A DNA stretch of 64,000 nucleotides, from NCBI GenBank assembly GCA_023512835.1, contig CM042088.1, forward strand, positions 5,262,078 through 5,326,077, given 5' to 3'. Both the position numbers and the translations under genes were made by a program. This document shows positions 22,345 through 33,763 of the stretch, in pieces. A model generated the notes under the pieces. The model was given only the letters and a program-made list of their open reading frames with translations. It was not told the DNA's origin and ran no database searches. How positions within the stretch are numbered: the stretch's first letter is position 1; each line of letters starts with the position of its first letter. The stretch comes from Taxillus chinensis. Lineage: Eukaryota > Streptophyta > Magnoliopsida > Santalales > Loranthaceae.

Positions 22345-23876
22345 TGATAACGTGCATTTATACCGTTATTCTAGTGCATATTTAGGGTATTAAAGAGCAT
22401 GATTAGAGCTTAATTCATCTATATTTCTTAGATATTTGCTCTAACATCCTAGGAAGATTACTTGGCCTATATATATATATGTGTTTTTGAGTTGTTTTGG
22501 CAGGTTTTTAGGCAATTTCATCTCATGGACACCAGCCAAATCACTTCATTTATCAAAGAAGGGACTTGTGGCAAAATGGGGTAGCCTGAGGAGGCAAAAT
22601 AAGGGTGCACGTCATATGGACCCTTATGACGTGCAAGGATTTTATTGCAACTTTGCCTTCTACACGTGTCAAGGAATCCTGGAGCAAAATTTCAGACCAT
22701 TTGGAGGTGCACGTCATATGGCCATATGACGTGCAACATGTCGTGCAGCTGGATTTTTACATGGATCGCTTTGTTTTGTTATTTTAAACACTTTTTTCTA
22801 AAGCACCTAGTCCAAATTATGCTTGGTTCAAGTTGTATTCAAGTTGGAAGAAGAATGGAAACTACTTATCAAAACTACGTCGTTTTCATAAGTGGCAACT
22901 GCTGCCGGCTAGGGCACCCATTACACTCTATGTTTCTCTATAAATAGAGGGTGCAACAGCCGTTTTTAAAAAGAAAGAAGAGAGGAGCATGTTTTTTTAG
23001 AGAGAGGAGAGAGAGAGTCTCACGATTTAGGAGGCTAGGGTTCTGATCCTGGAGCTGCCGGCCCTAGGTCTGACGGCTGGAGAAGACCTAAAGTTGGAGT
23101 TCTGCTGCACCTGCTTGAGGATGATGTTCTTTATTTCTTATTGTTTATTCAAGAACATGTGTGAGTAGTTTCCTTTATCTAGGAGAGCAATGTAGCCCCC
23201 TAAGTTGTTAAACTGATTACTTGAATACTAGGTTTATTTAAATTGAGATTGCATGTTTTATGAATCTGTTCTTCATCTTTTAATATCTGGGCTGTTAACC
23301 TGGGTTTTCTTAGCCTTAGTCTGAGGCTGATCTTTGATTCATAACATATTTGTGATTGGTGTGACCATTATCCTGTCATGAGTATGATAATTAGGCTTTG
23401 CATGTTTAGGCTTTACATGTTGATGTCATGATGACCATTCAGGCAGACAGCACTTAGAAGGGCTGGCAATGACCAATTGCAGTACCTTGGCTTAGTTATG
23501 GCATGTTATCAATTAAATAATCTCAAGAACCTTAAAATCAGTAGAAACAACATAGGGAGGTGAAGTTGTGACCCTAGATGCCTTTAATCCTTAAATCTTA
23601 ATCCTAAAAATAATTTGCTTTCTTTGTTTATTCAGAAAATCAAATAAAAATTAGATCTTTAGTTATAAAAGAATTCGTTTTTGCCAAGACAATTTATAGA
23701 GCAAGAGTAATTGAGTGGTTTGGTTTGAAAAACTCAAGAACTAGGCTAATCCCTGTGGGTTCGACCCCTTACTTTCTACTATTCTATTTAGTGCAAACTA
23801 AGGGAATTCATTATCTTGAAGAGAGGTTTAACGATGTTAGCTAACTCTTTTAGGGAGGCTAAAAATCTGTCTATCA
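22345..23876 (+). repeat. Athila-like 3' LTR
   Basis: Starts TGATAACGTGCATTTATACC. Its end at ...TCTGTCTATCA is placed where Ogre LTR homology begins (23877). It differs from the LTR at 397 throughout and has its own 3' end, so it represents a different subfamily. G-box-like inverted pairs (GGTGCACGTCATATGG and its complement) lie at 22603-22637 and 22706-22738. TATA box at 22939. Confidence 0.78.
22939..22946 (+). promoter_or_regulatory. TATA box of the Athila 3' LTR
   Basis: TATAAATA in tctctataaatagaggg, followed by a purine-rich leader (gagagaggagagagaga). A standard plant LTR core promoter. Confidence 0.6.
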
Positions 23877-25416
23877 GCTCCCTGTTCCCGCGTCTGAAAA
23901 TAACTTCTCAAATAAATAATTTTCTTGGAATTATTTAAATCTCCCATTGTATCTGGACGCATTGTTAGGTAAGGGTTGAATGCATTTCAGGATGTATTAG
24001 CACTATTGGGAATTAATTGCTAAGCAATCCCTAGGGTCAACTGTGATGTCCCGAGGATTTTAATTACGGAGGCTCCCTATCCCTATGCTTAAAAATGGAG
24101 TCCCCAAGATGCTGATCGCAATTAATGCATTAAAAGGATTTTTCTGGATTTTTTAGAGTCCCGATGCTTTGAAGCTCTTTCCAGACCTTGTGGAAGAGTT
24201 ATTTTGGAGTTTTTTCGAATTATTGACCAGGTTTGACCTTCGGATCTGGGCTTATTCCAAATCAGTGGCCTTATTCCGCATCAATAGGTCATTATTCCGC
24301 ATTAATAGGTCCTTATTCCGCATCAGTGACTCCTTATTCAGCATCAATTGGTTTAGCCCGAATTTGTCAGCGCTAATTTCCTTACTCCATATCAGTGCTA
24401 ATTCCTTACTCCATGTGAATGGTTAGCCCGGATTCCTTACTCCGGATTTGACCGAGTTTGACCGCCGGATCTGGGCTTATTCTGGATCAGTGGGCTTAGT
24501 CCGGATTTGACCAAGTTTGACCACCGGATTTGGGCTTAGTCCGGATTTGACCAAGTTTGACCGCCGGATTTGGGTTTCCCCAAAAATTTTCATGTGTGGG
24601 CTTGGTCGCCACGTGGCACCTCTACTTGGGCTTCCTTAGGCCTCTCTTGTTCTCACTTGCTGTGTAAAGAGAGTGTCTTTGTATATATACTGGGCGAAAT
24701 AGGAGCAAAACTGGCAATGTGGGACAAACATGCATATGAAGAACCAAAATTCGTGGAAAATTGACAGATTTATGGGGCAACTTAAAAAATTTATAACTTT
24801 CTCCACAGAGCTCAGATTAGGGCCAAATTGGTCTTGTTTTGCTCGAAATTCTATTATCTATGGGAAACACCGCACAGAGGTACATGATAAAGTGAGCATT
24901 CTGCCCGTCTGATTCAGAAATTCATAGTTAACTGCACAGAACTCGGAGTACCCTCAAACCTGTTGGAGATGATAGATAACGATGTTATCTAACTAATGCA
25001 ATTGACTTTATTTAGATCTAATAAGTAGTGGGAAAGTTATTGGAAAAATAGTGCGCTCTGCACTGGCTGTCTCCCCCAAATTTGTACAAGGTTTGGTTGC
25101 CAACTTTGAAAACTCATAACTAATTGAATACAGCCCGGAATATTCTCAAACCAATTGGAAATGATAGATAAAGATTTTATCTAATCAACACAATTGACTT
25201 TGTTGGATTACGACAAGTATCGGGGAAGTTATTAATAAAATAGCGGGCTGCCCACCAGTTGTCCAATTCAACTTGGTACTTTTGTCATAATCATTTCATT
25301 TCTCCTCGGAATCAAGTGTGGTCTAGTGCGTTGTTCTCCGAATGTCATCCTCTATCACTTAGTGGTCCTTCGCCAAGTACGATTGCGATCTAACCCGGTC
25401 AAAATGGGGTACAACA
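23877..25416 (-). repeat. Ogre/Tat 3' LTR, truncated to its U3 part
   Basis: Read on the minus strand it starts TGTTGTACCCCATTTTGACC at 25416. It matches 31527-33125 of the complete LTR and stops at the Athila LTR boundary. The missing part would carry the TATA region, R and U5. The polypurine tract AAAGAGGGGCAAT lies just outside (25417-25430). It contains repeated gatgcggaataagg and cggagtaagg motifs on the sense strand. Confidence 0.85.
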
Positions 25417-25535
25417 ATTGCCCCTCTTTGTGCATTGTTTGTATACAAATGATGTACAAAGATAACCAAATACCCATTTTGAATGGTTAGATCTCCTTGG
25501 AGTTTGGCATTGATGTGAGATTGATGCGACATTTT

Positions 25536-26303
25536 TGGTTATGAGGGTGGCTTCTTGCGTCGATTAGCTTCTTGGGCTATGAGGGTAGCTTCTTGGGCCG
25601 AATAGCTTCTTGGGCTATGACACGACATCTTGGGTCGAATATGAGTGATATCTTGGGTCGATTAGCTTCTTGGGCTTTAAGGGTAGCTTCTTGGGCCGAA
25701 TAATAGTGTCTCGAGCTATAAAGGTGGCTTCTTGGGCCAAATAGCTTCTTGGGGCTATGAAGGTGGCTTCTTGGGCCGAATAGCTTCTTGGGCTATGAGA
25801 ATGGCGTCTGGGGCCTATGTGGTGACATCTCGGGTCAAAAATGAGTGACATCTTGGGTCGATTAGCTTCTTAGGCTATAAGAATGGCATCTAGGCCGAAT
25901 AGCATCTTGGGCTATGATATGACATCTTGGGTCGATTAGCTTCTTGGGCTATGAGGGTGGCTTCTTGGGCTGAATAATAGCGTCTCGGGCTATGAAGGTG
26001 ACATCTTGGGTCAAATAGCTTCTTAGGCTATGAAGGTGGCTTCTTGGGCCGAATAGCCTTTTGGGCTATGAGAATGGCGTCTGGGGCCTATGTGGTGACA
26101 TCTCGGGTCAAAAATGAGTGACATCTTGGGTCGATTAGCTTCTTGGGCTATGAGAATGGCGTCTGGGGCCTATATGGTGACATCTCGAGTCAAATAGCTT
26201 CTTGGGCTATGAGGGTGGCTTCTTGGGCTAAATAATAGCGTCTCGGGCTATGAACGTGACATCTTGGGTCAAATGATAATGAGATTGTATCTTGGGCTAT
26301 GGA
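25536..26303 (-). repeat. Ogre 3'-region tandem array
   Basis: Dozens of about 20-bp subunits built on gcttcttgggctatga, gtggcttcttgggccgaata and gacatcttgggtcgatt, in higher-order groups of roughly 100-200 bp. It lies between the gag region and the 3' LTR, where Ogre/Tat elements are known to carry variable tandem repeats. ORFs across it simply translate the repeat. Confidence 0.88.
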
Positions 26304-28612
26304 TAGGTGACTCTATCATGGCTCCCTCTACGAGTTCACTCTAAGAGATCGCTCTACGTGATTACCACTCAAGAGTCATGCTTGGACTTACGATCTAGGT
26401 CTGCCGGGTTTAGTTCTTTGATTTTGAAAGGGAATTCTGTTTGTCGAGGGTGAGTCCTCATCTGTCTTTGAGGCTTAACTATTGGTAGATCATAAGATGA
26501 ATCCTCATGCCATTCTGATATGTAGGCAATCATATAAGTAAGAAGAGCAAACATGCTAGGATGTATGCTAATAATACATGAAGATGTTGATTCTTTTGAG
26601 AATGATGCATGAATGCATGTGAATTTGTGATTAAGTTTTGAAGCCCTTTTTATTTGGGAATGAGGCCAGTGGGTGCCTTTTGTTCTCTTCGCTGCAAGAG
26701 ATTGGGACTTTGGTATCACTTTGTGTTGGCACCCCCAAAAGTGAACTGATTTTCTTTTGTGAATATTTGGATGTGGCATCTAGGGCCGATGGAAAGTGAC
26801 ATTGACGGTCAAAGTGGATGGACATTGAGGAGATGACTTCTAGGGTCAAATTTAGTAGCTTAATCGAGGCTCCCTTTACGAGTTCACTCTAGAAGATCAC
26901 TCTACAAGGTTACTTTCCAGTATCACAGGGTTGGTGACTTGACCCTCATGGTTGATTCTATGAAAAGAGGCTCTTAAGGTGCAATCGCTTTGGTGTAGCT
27001 GGTTAGCTGCTTCTTGGACATAGATGCTACTAGGGCACCTCTTGGGAAAATGATGAGGCTCTTTTGCCCCAACTTGAGGAGCTCCTCTACTGATTTGGTG
27101 ACAACTTATTTAGAGAATACAATACCTTTTCTGAAAAATACCGATGGTAGACCCTATTGGGGTAAGCAATTCAAAAAGGTTTATTGAAATCATTTTTTTA
27201 GAAAAAGAATTCCAAAAAAGATAACTTTGATTTTGAAAACTGATTTCTAATATAATCACAACTTGTTTCCCTCTCATGGCGAAGGCAAGAACTTCTAAGA
27301 GCATGCTTTTACATAGTCGTCTGAACATATCTAAGATTTAGCCTTAGCTTGCCTTGTGGTTGCAGGGGCCGACTAGTTTGCTTGATTTCCTTCTTGGGGA
27401 AGCCTTGGTTACTTTAGGGATCTTGCACCTATTAGAAGGCCTGATGATTTTTTTGAAATCAGTCTTGGATGACATTAAGGTCTTGGCCTTGGTCTTCATT
27501 CATGCTTGCCCTTTTAATTTTGTTGGGCTTGCCTCTGACTTTTTCGGTATTCTTTCTGCCTTGTAGCTAGCTTTGTATTTTACCCTTGATGCACTCTTGG
27601 GCTGACATCAAGTCCGCTTTGTTTTCATCTTCACCCTCGTTTGAGCATTTGAGAAATAACTTTGTCATCTAATCGAGAGGACTTTGTTAAGACAAGATCT
27701 TGTAGGCTTAAGGTTTTGGGTTTGTCAAAGGAATGATATAAGAGGGTCAAACCTATTCTAGGCTAGACTTGATCCATTGTTCAAATTGGAATTTTTGAAA
27801 TTGAAACTACCTTTCTTTGTGCTTTCATGTTTTGACACGAAAGCAGGATACAAAAATGTCTCAAGGTATAGAAACGCCTTTTTCTTTATCCAATATTGCC
27901 CCAATATAGGGTCTTTTTAAAGTGCTTTATTATTTTTTTTTGAAAAGAATTACCCCAAAGGGATACTAAGATAAACCCAAAGTGAGGACTTTATTGCGAA
28001 CACTGCCCCAGTGTGGGGGAATAAGATGACCAGTTGTCTCTGACAAAAATTACCCCAGTGTGAGATCTTATTGTAAAGGTTACCCCAGTGAGGGGTCCTC
28101 CAGAAAAATTTGATTTCCTAATAACTGCCCCAGTGTGGGGTGAACCATGGATCGGGTTATATGAAAGAAAATTTTACTGCAGGCTCAAAAGGGCTGACAA
28201 TGGTATTGTTACAAGATAACACAAAATGATGGCCTCTCTTCATTTGAAATGATCAAAGTCTTTCTCAATTTGCTCAAAAGAGGTTCAAAAGTCTTCTTAT
28301 TTCCTGTGACAAAAGTAACCAACTGTGGCCATCAATCAAATATTCCATTAGTGCCCCCCAGGCGGGGATGGAGTTGCGCATCCTTTTGATTTGCTTCAAG
28401 CTTAGGCTAACCTTAGATCAGTTCAGAATTTCTTTGCTAAACTTGCTTTAGTGAGGCTTTTCGCCCATGCCATGAGAGTTGACAAATATATGATAATAAT
28501 GAAATCTTTTATTGAAAAACAATTTAGTTAAATAAAAGAAAGGGAAATACAAGCAAAACTATTTATTGAAAGTTTTTATGAATTGCTTTACACCGAAGGG
28601 TTTCCCATAGTA
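26304..28612 (-). other. Ogre internal region without pol
   Basis: No protease, RT, RNase H or integrase motif is visible in any frame. Two copies of a 45-bp motif with the core gagttcactctaagagatc lie at about 26320 and 26870. A run of six short motifs around ccccagtgtgggg spans 27895-28145. ORFs of 70-136 codons here match no family known to me. One at 26369-26779 (minus) is basic and may be a remnant. Confidence 0.6.
27895..28145. repeat. Spaced near-palindromic CCCCAGTGTGGGG motifs
   Basis: Six variants at irregular 30-80 bp spacing, e.g. ctgccccagtgtggggg at about 28002 and ctgccccagtgtggggtg at about 28126. The core can pair with itself as CCCC(N5)GGGG. Confidence 0.6.
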
Positions 28613-29506
28613 TCACTCAAGCTCAGGTACTTCAGCTTTCACCTCATTGATCTTTCCTTCTTTGATGCCACCTTCGATTCTTTCCCTAGAGGCGACAATG
28701 TCTGCGAAGCTGCTCGAGACATTCCCAACTAACTTCTTGTAATAAACTCCCTTCGTAGTGGTGATGAAAATAGTGGTAAGTTCTTACTCAGTTAGTGGAG
28801 GTTGGACATCCATGGCCGCTTCCCTCCATCTTCGGGCATAAGTCTTGAAGCTTTCAGTGCTTCCTTTTTCGAAGGACTGTAATGTCAGCCTATCCAGTGC
28901 TAGCTCAGTGACATGCCGATATTAGGCTAGGAAAGCTGTAGTCAGGTCACCCCAGGTTTGGATATGACTACCCTCCAATTGAATGTACCACTGTAGTGGT
29001 CCTCCGGTCAAGCTCTCTTGGAAACAGTGCATTAGGAGCTTATCATTATCAGCATGGGCCGCCATCTTGCGACAGTACATGATCACATGTGTTCTAGGAC
29101 ACTGCGTACCATTGAACTTCTCGAAATCGGGTACCTTGAACTTATAAGGTAATACTATCCCCGGTACCAAGCATAAGTCATGGGGGCTAGTTGCCCCATA
29201 CACCTCTGCTCCTTCGACAGCCTTCAGTCGGGCCTCAATGTGCTTCCAGATTAATGAATGATCACTTCCTCTAGGGGTGAGTGACTCCATAGCTTCTTCG
29301 ATATTCTTTTGAGCCAGTATCCCAACAGTGGGTGGTGTGGGCAAACTGTTTGCCCCTTTAGTAGGGCTGGCTCCTTTTTCGACTATTAGCTTGGATGACA
29401 TCTCTGTTATGGTCTTCAACTGAGTTTGCATTTGTAGCATGCTTTCCCCCTGCTCCCGTTGAGTTCATTCAAGGCAGGTAAGTTTGTCTTCTATATGCTC
29501 AGCCAT
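28613..29506 (-). pseudogene. Ogre/Tat gag with three in-frame stops
   Basis: The minus-strand frame opens at ATG 29504-29506 (MAEHIEDKLTCLE) and runs 298 codons to TGA 28613-28615. Family features are the LPYKFKVPDFEKFNGTQCPR stretch, followed by HVIMYCRKMAAHADNDKLL and SLTGGPLQWY, typical of Tat-clade gag. In-frame stops lie at 29465-29467 (TGA), 28922-28924 (TAA, after FLA where relatives have Gln) and 28784-28786 (TAA). No zinc knuckle follows. Gag would form the particle; with no pol in the element, any mobility would depend on enzymes from another Ogre copy. Confidence 0.85.
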
Positions 29507-30257
29507 CGAAGGGGGTGGTTGATCACAGTGAGACCTCAAGTTGTGTGAATGCCCAATCCTGCTGGAAGCCTTCTAGCAAACCTGGATGAAGAAGGATTTA
29601 TTTTTGGTTTTTTAGTTTTTTTTAGTTTTTTTTCGCCTTTTTTTTTTGTATGCATGTTATGCATGGGATAAAGATGTAAAATGGAATGACATGATATGCA
29701 ATGCATGCAAATGAGGGGTTAGCAAAGAGAGCACGAATAATATATACAAAGGGGTTAGTACATGGACAATATATACAAGGTTCAAGCATGGTAAGTAAAT
29801 AAATGTCATAACATGGCTTAAACATATGAAAGTCATGCCCTGATGGGCTTCTAAATCTAATCCTATCTTATTCATTGTTTCCCAAGCAAATCCTACTTAG
29901 CCTTGTACCTAGAGGGCATTAACAAGAACTAAGAGGGAGCCCCCGTACCCCAAAAGGGCATTGACGGAGGGGGTCCTTCTTGTACCTCTTGGGGCATTAA
30001 CAAGAAAGGACCACTGCTTGAGTGAGACATTTCGGGTATTCCACGTAGACAAGCACAACCAAGTCCACATGGGCAAACCTTTACTAGCCTCTCTAATTCT
30101 AATGTGTTAGAGAAAACCCGGGTATAGGGTTGGAGAAAGAGAGAGATGCATGTATGCACACTTAAAATAGTTATATAATAAAAAAGAAAAGAAACAGAAA
30201 AGAAACAAGCAAGCAAACATTTCATAAATTAAGACCATGGCTAGACTCTCACAATAG
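29507..30257 (-). other. Ogre 5' leader
   Basis: Non-coding between the primer binding site and gag. It contains T-runs (29610-29650) and short repeats of cattaacaagaa. No conserved ORF is seen. Confidence 0.55.
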
Positions 30258-30275
30258 TCCCCAGCAGAGTCGCCA
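30258..30275 (-). other. Ogre primer binding site
   Basis: Minus strand TGGCGACTCTGCTGGGGA, two bases after the LTR end. It is the Arg-tRNA-type site seen in Ogre/Tat elements and fixes the orientation. Confidence 0.82.
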
Positions 30276-30277
30276 GC

Positions 30278-33125
30278 TGTCATCACCCGTTTTTGACCGG
30301 GCTCGTTGCTGGCTTTTGTGAAAGGACTCCATGCTAGTTTATTCCATTGATCTTAGAGTCATCCCTGCACAAGGCTCGCACAAACCATTAAAAAAAAGAA
30401 AAAACACAGAGTTGCCACCAAACAAATTAAAGGTGTGATTGGGCACCTAGAAAAAGAAAGGGTCTATGGTTCCAGAAAATTAGGTTCGGGAGTCGGTTAC
30501 ATGTGGGGAAGGAAGAAAAACTCTTGCACCCCCACAACGCCCACAATTGGTACCTAGTCTTGATCTATGGGTGTTTGTTTGCTTTATTATTTATTCAAAA
30601 AAAGAGTTTTCTTGTATTTTTAATTTTTTTAAAAAAAAGAAAGATTTTAGGATCTAGGCCTTAAAACAACAAAAGAGATTTTAATAAATAAAAAAGGGAA
30701 CATTCTAATTTTAGAAAAAGAATGTGGGATCTAGGCCCATATGACAGTATTGTGTTTTTCAAGAAAACAAAAGTGAACTTTCTTTTTTAGAAAAGAAAAT
30801 GAAAACAATTTGAATTCAAATGAAAATACTACCACAATTAATATTGGCCCAAGTAGACTAGGATATGAGCATCTAGGGCTCAATCCTCATGACCACCCAG
30901 GCCCTATTTTAATTTTTCTAGAAAACATACTCTTTGCTTGTCCTTTTTAATTTTTGAAGAAAAAAGGAATGTGAGTTAAAAACAAAACTGTTCACTTCAA
31001 AACATTTGAGCAAAAAAGCCTTAACAGTTTAAATATGAAGAAATTAAAGAGAAAAACCTAGGTAAATTTTTATGGCCAAGCTTGGAGATCCTGCTTTAAA
31101 AAGTCTCCATGAAAACACAAGGTGTTAGAAATAAAAATGCAGCTTCCCTTTCCCGCCTTGAATCGGCGTCTACGCTTCTAGACTGTTTGCTCCTTGCTTT
31201 GGAAGGGCCTCCTTTGATAATTGATGTTTGATGTTCCCACTGGATGGCCTCCCCGTTGACCCCTTCTGCTATTGGAAGAGGACGATCAATTCTGGGTCTT
31301 TTCTCTTGAGGATCCTTGGATGTTCTTTCCCTGTTTTTTTTACTCTCTCTGAAATAATTTCTTTTCTGATACCTGATCCTTGATCTGATATTTTTCCGCC
31401 TCCTCACCTGTCTGCCTCCTGGGACAGTATATTTATAGGCTTGTAAAGGAGTACCCGTTGGCTTGGCATTAATTGCACCTTTTATATTTCCAACAAGTCA
31501 AATCGATGTCCCGAGACTTCATTATGGCTCCTTGTTCCCGCGTCTGAAAATAACTTCTCAAATAAATAATTTTCTTGGAATTATTTAAATCTCCCATTGT
31601 ATCTGGACGCATTGTTGGGTAAGGGTTTAATGCATTTCCGGATGTATTAGCACCATTGGGAATTAATTGCTAGGCAGTCCCTAGGGTCAACTGTGATGTC
31701 CCAAGGATTTTAATTACGGAGGCTCCCTGTCCCTATGCTTAAAAATGGAGTCCCCAAGATGTTGATCGCAATTAATGCATTAAAAGGATTTTCCTGGATT
31801 TTTCAGAGTCTCGATGCTTTGAAGCTCTTTCCAGACCTTGTGGAAGAGTTATTTTGGAGTTTTCCCGAATTATTGACCAGGTTTGACCTTCGGATCTGGG
31901 ATTATTACGGATCAGTGGCCTTATTTCGCATTAATAGGTTTTTATTTCGCACTAATGAGCTTATTCCGCATCAACAGGTCCTTATTCCGCATCAGTGAGT
32001 CCTTATTCCGCATCAGTGAGTCCTTATTCAACATCAATTGGTTTAGCCTGGATTTGTCAGCGCTAATTTCCTTACTCCATATCAGTGCTAATTCCTTACT
32101 CCATGTGAATGGTTAGCCCGGATTCCTTACTCCGGATTTGACCAAGTTTGACCACCGGATCTGGGCTTATTCTGGATCAGTGGGCTTAGCCCGGATTTGA
32201 CCAAGTTTGACCACCGGATTTGGGCTTATTCCGGATTAGTGGGCTTAGTCCGGATTTGACCAAGTTTGACCACCGAATTTGGGTTTCCCCAAAACTTTTC
32301 GTGTGTGGGCTTGGTCGCCATGTGGCGCCTCTACTTGGGCTTCCTTAGGCCTCTCTTGTTCTCACTTGCTGTGTAAAGAGAGTGTCTTTGTATATATACT
32401 GGGCGAAATAGGAGCAAAACTGGCAATGTGGGACAAACATGCATATGAAGAACCAAAATTCGTGGAAAATTGACAGATTTATGGGGCAACTTAAAAAATT
32501 TATAACTTTCTCCACAGAGCTTGGATTAGGGCCAAATTGGTCTTGTTTTGCTCGAAATTCTATTATCTATGGGAAACACTGCACAGAGGTACATGATAAA
32601 GTGAGCATTCTGTCCGTCTGATTCAGAAATTCATAGTTAATTGCACAGAACTCGGAGTACCCTCAAACCAGTTGGAGATGATAGATAACGATGTTATCTA
32701 ACTAATGCAATTGACTTTATTCAGATCTAATAAGTAGTGGGAAAGTTATTGGAAAAATAGTGCGCTCTGCACTGGCTGTCTCCCCCAAATTTGTACAAGG
32801 TTTGGTTGCCAACTTTGAAAAATCATAACTAATTGAATACAGCCCGGAATATTCTCAAACCAATTGGAAATGATAGATAAAGATGTTATCTAATCAACGC
32901 AATTGACTTTGTTGGATTACGACAAGTATCGGGGAAGTTATTAATAAAATAGTGGGCTGCCCACTGTTTATCCAATTCAACTTGGTACTTTTGTCATAAT
33001 CATTTCATTTCTCCTCAAAATCAAGTGTGGTCAAGTGCGTTGTTCTCCGAATGTCATCCTCTATCACTTAGTGATCCTTCGCCAAGTACGGTTGCGATCT
33101 AACCCAGTCAAAATGGGGTACAACA
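30278..33125 (-). repeat. Ogre/Tat 5' LTR, complete
   Basis: 2848 bp, from TGTTGTACCCC (33125) to GGGTGATGACA (30278) on the minus strand. The U3 part matches the truncated copy at 23877-25416. Sense-strand gatgcggaataagg/cggagtaagg motifs cluster at about 31930-32140. TATA box at 31430. The A- and T-rich stretch 30590-31070 shows no ORF. Confidence 0.87.
31430..31437 (-). promoter_or_regulatory. TATA box of the Ogre LTR
   Basis: Minus strand TATAAATA in the context gcctataaatatactgtccc. It lies in the part absent from the truncated 3' LTR, so only the 5' LTR retains a core promoter. Confidence 0.55.
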
Positions 33126-33655
33126 CACGTTATCATCTGCAAGTCTACACCTTCAAATCTTGAGGTCAGAACCTTCGGACCTTCAAGTTAGATTAACTCT
33201 AGTTTAGAGCCAGGGACATTCTGATCTTTGAATTATGGCTCCAAGTCTTCGACTCTAGGTTAGAACCTGCGATCAACTAACTTCTAACTTTACAAGTCTT
33301 TGAGTCTTCGATTCTAACTCGACTAATCATTGGTTCACATCAATCGGTCTCTGTTCATATCAATGGGGTCCCTGTTCATGGTAACGAGTCTCCCAATCTT
33401 TGACTCCTTGAGCTTCGCCTCTGCGACACCACCACTTTATAGCCAATAAATTTTTGAGTTTGCAAGTCTTCGAGTCTTCTAGACACTTCTCTAAACCTGA
33501 TTGCACTTTGGGTCTACGAATCTTCGACACTGTGGATCTTCGAATCTGCGACCCTGTAGACCTTGAGTCTGGTGCTTCGAGCCTGAGGATCTTCGACTCT
33601 ACATATATTTCAGTCTGCAGATCTTCGACCCTGAATAGATTTACAATGTACATAG
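33126..33655. repeat. Direct repeat A, 'tcttcgac' sequence
   Basis: Begins right after the Ogre LTR. It is dense in short variants of gatcttcgaccctg and gagtcttcgactct. It aligns with repeat B (34664-35184) from gaccttcaagt(t/c)agat near the start to gaccctgaatagatt at the end. The pair could be LTRs of a degenerate element or a duplicated array. Confidence 0.6.
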
Positions 33656-33763
33656 GCAGACTCCTTTTACAAGCTCACTCTAAGAGATCACTCTATGAAG
33701 TTATCCAACCAAGTACGGATCTTCGACCCTATAGCTACCTGCTTTCACATATTGTTGACAACA

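Larger units (their letters stand above)
397..23876 (+). mobile_element. Plus-strand Athila-like Ty3/gypsy element, decayed and interrupted
   Basis: The order is LTR, gag end, protease, RT, RNase H, integrase, linker, Ulp1-type cargo ORF, 3' non-coding region, polypurine tract, LTR. The Ty3-type order (integrase after RNase H) and the long 3' ORF place it in the Athila group. RNase H is split at 4079/7911 by a solo LTR, and the gap before integrase at 8357/16851 holds a Copia element. The two LTRs differ clearly by eye, so they probably came from different copies joined by recombination. The right LTR abuts a truncated Ogre LTR, which suggests that Athila inserted there. Confidence 0.8.
23877..33125 (-). 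mobile_element. Ogre/Tat-type element with gag but no pol
   Basis: On the minus strand: complete 5' LTR (30278-33125), Arg-tRNA-type primer binding site, gag (28613-29506), about 3.2 kb without recognisable protease, RT or integrase, a tandem repeat array, polypurine tract, and truncated 3' LTR. LTR ends TGTTGTACCCC...GGGTGATGACA and the primer site TGGCGACTCTGCTGGGGA are typical of Ogre/Tat elements. Lacking pol, it resembles the gag-only non-autonomous class called TR-GAG. The left end, with the rest of the 3' LTR, is not in the window, so no duplication can be checked. Confidence 0.82.

Noticed and set aside
24169..24426. ORF with repeated 'LFRINRS' peptides
   Set aside because: It translates the repeated gatgcggaataagg motif of the Ogre LTR; the same is true of the minus-strand ORFs at 49766-50086 and 56340-56660. 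There is no gene evidence.
25536..26303. Regular short repeats reminiscent of a CRISPR array
   Set aside because: Units are contiguous, vary in sequence and length, and have no unique spacers. Setting and position fit an Ogre 3'-region tandem array in a plant genome.
26369..26779. 136-codon minus-strand ORF in the Ogre body as a possible env-like gene
   Set aside because: No signal peptide, membrane segment or family motif; it lies next to a repeat-rich region and has a non-specific basic composition.
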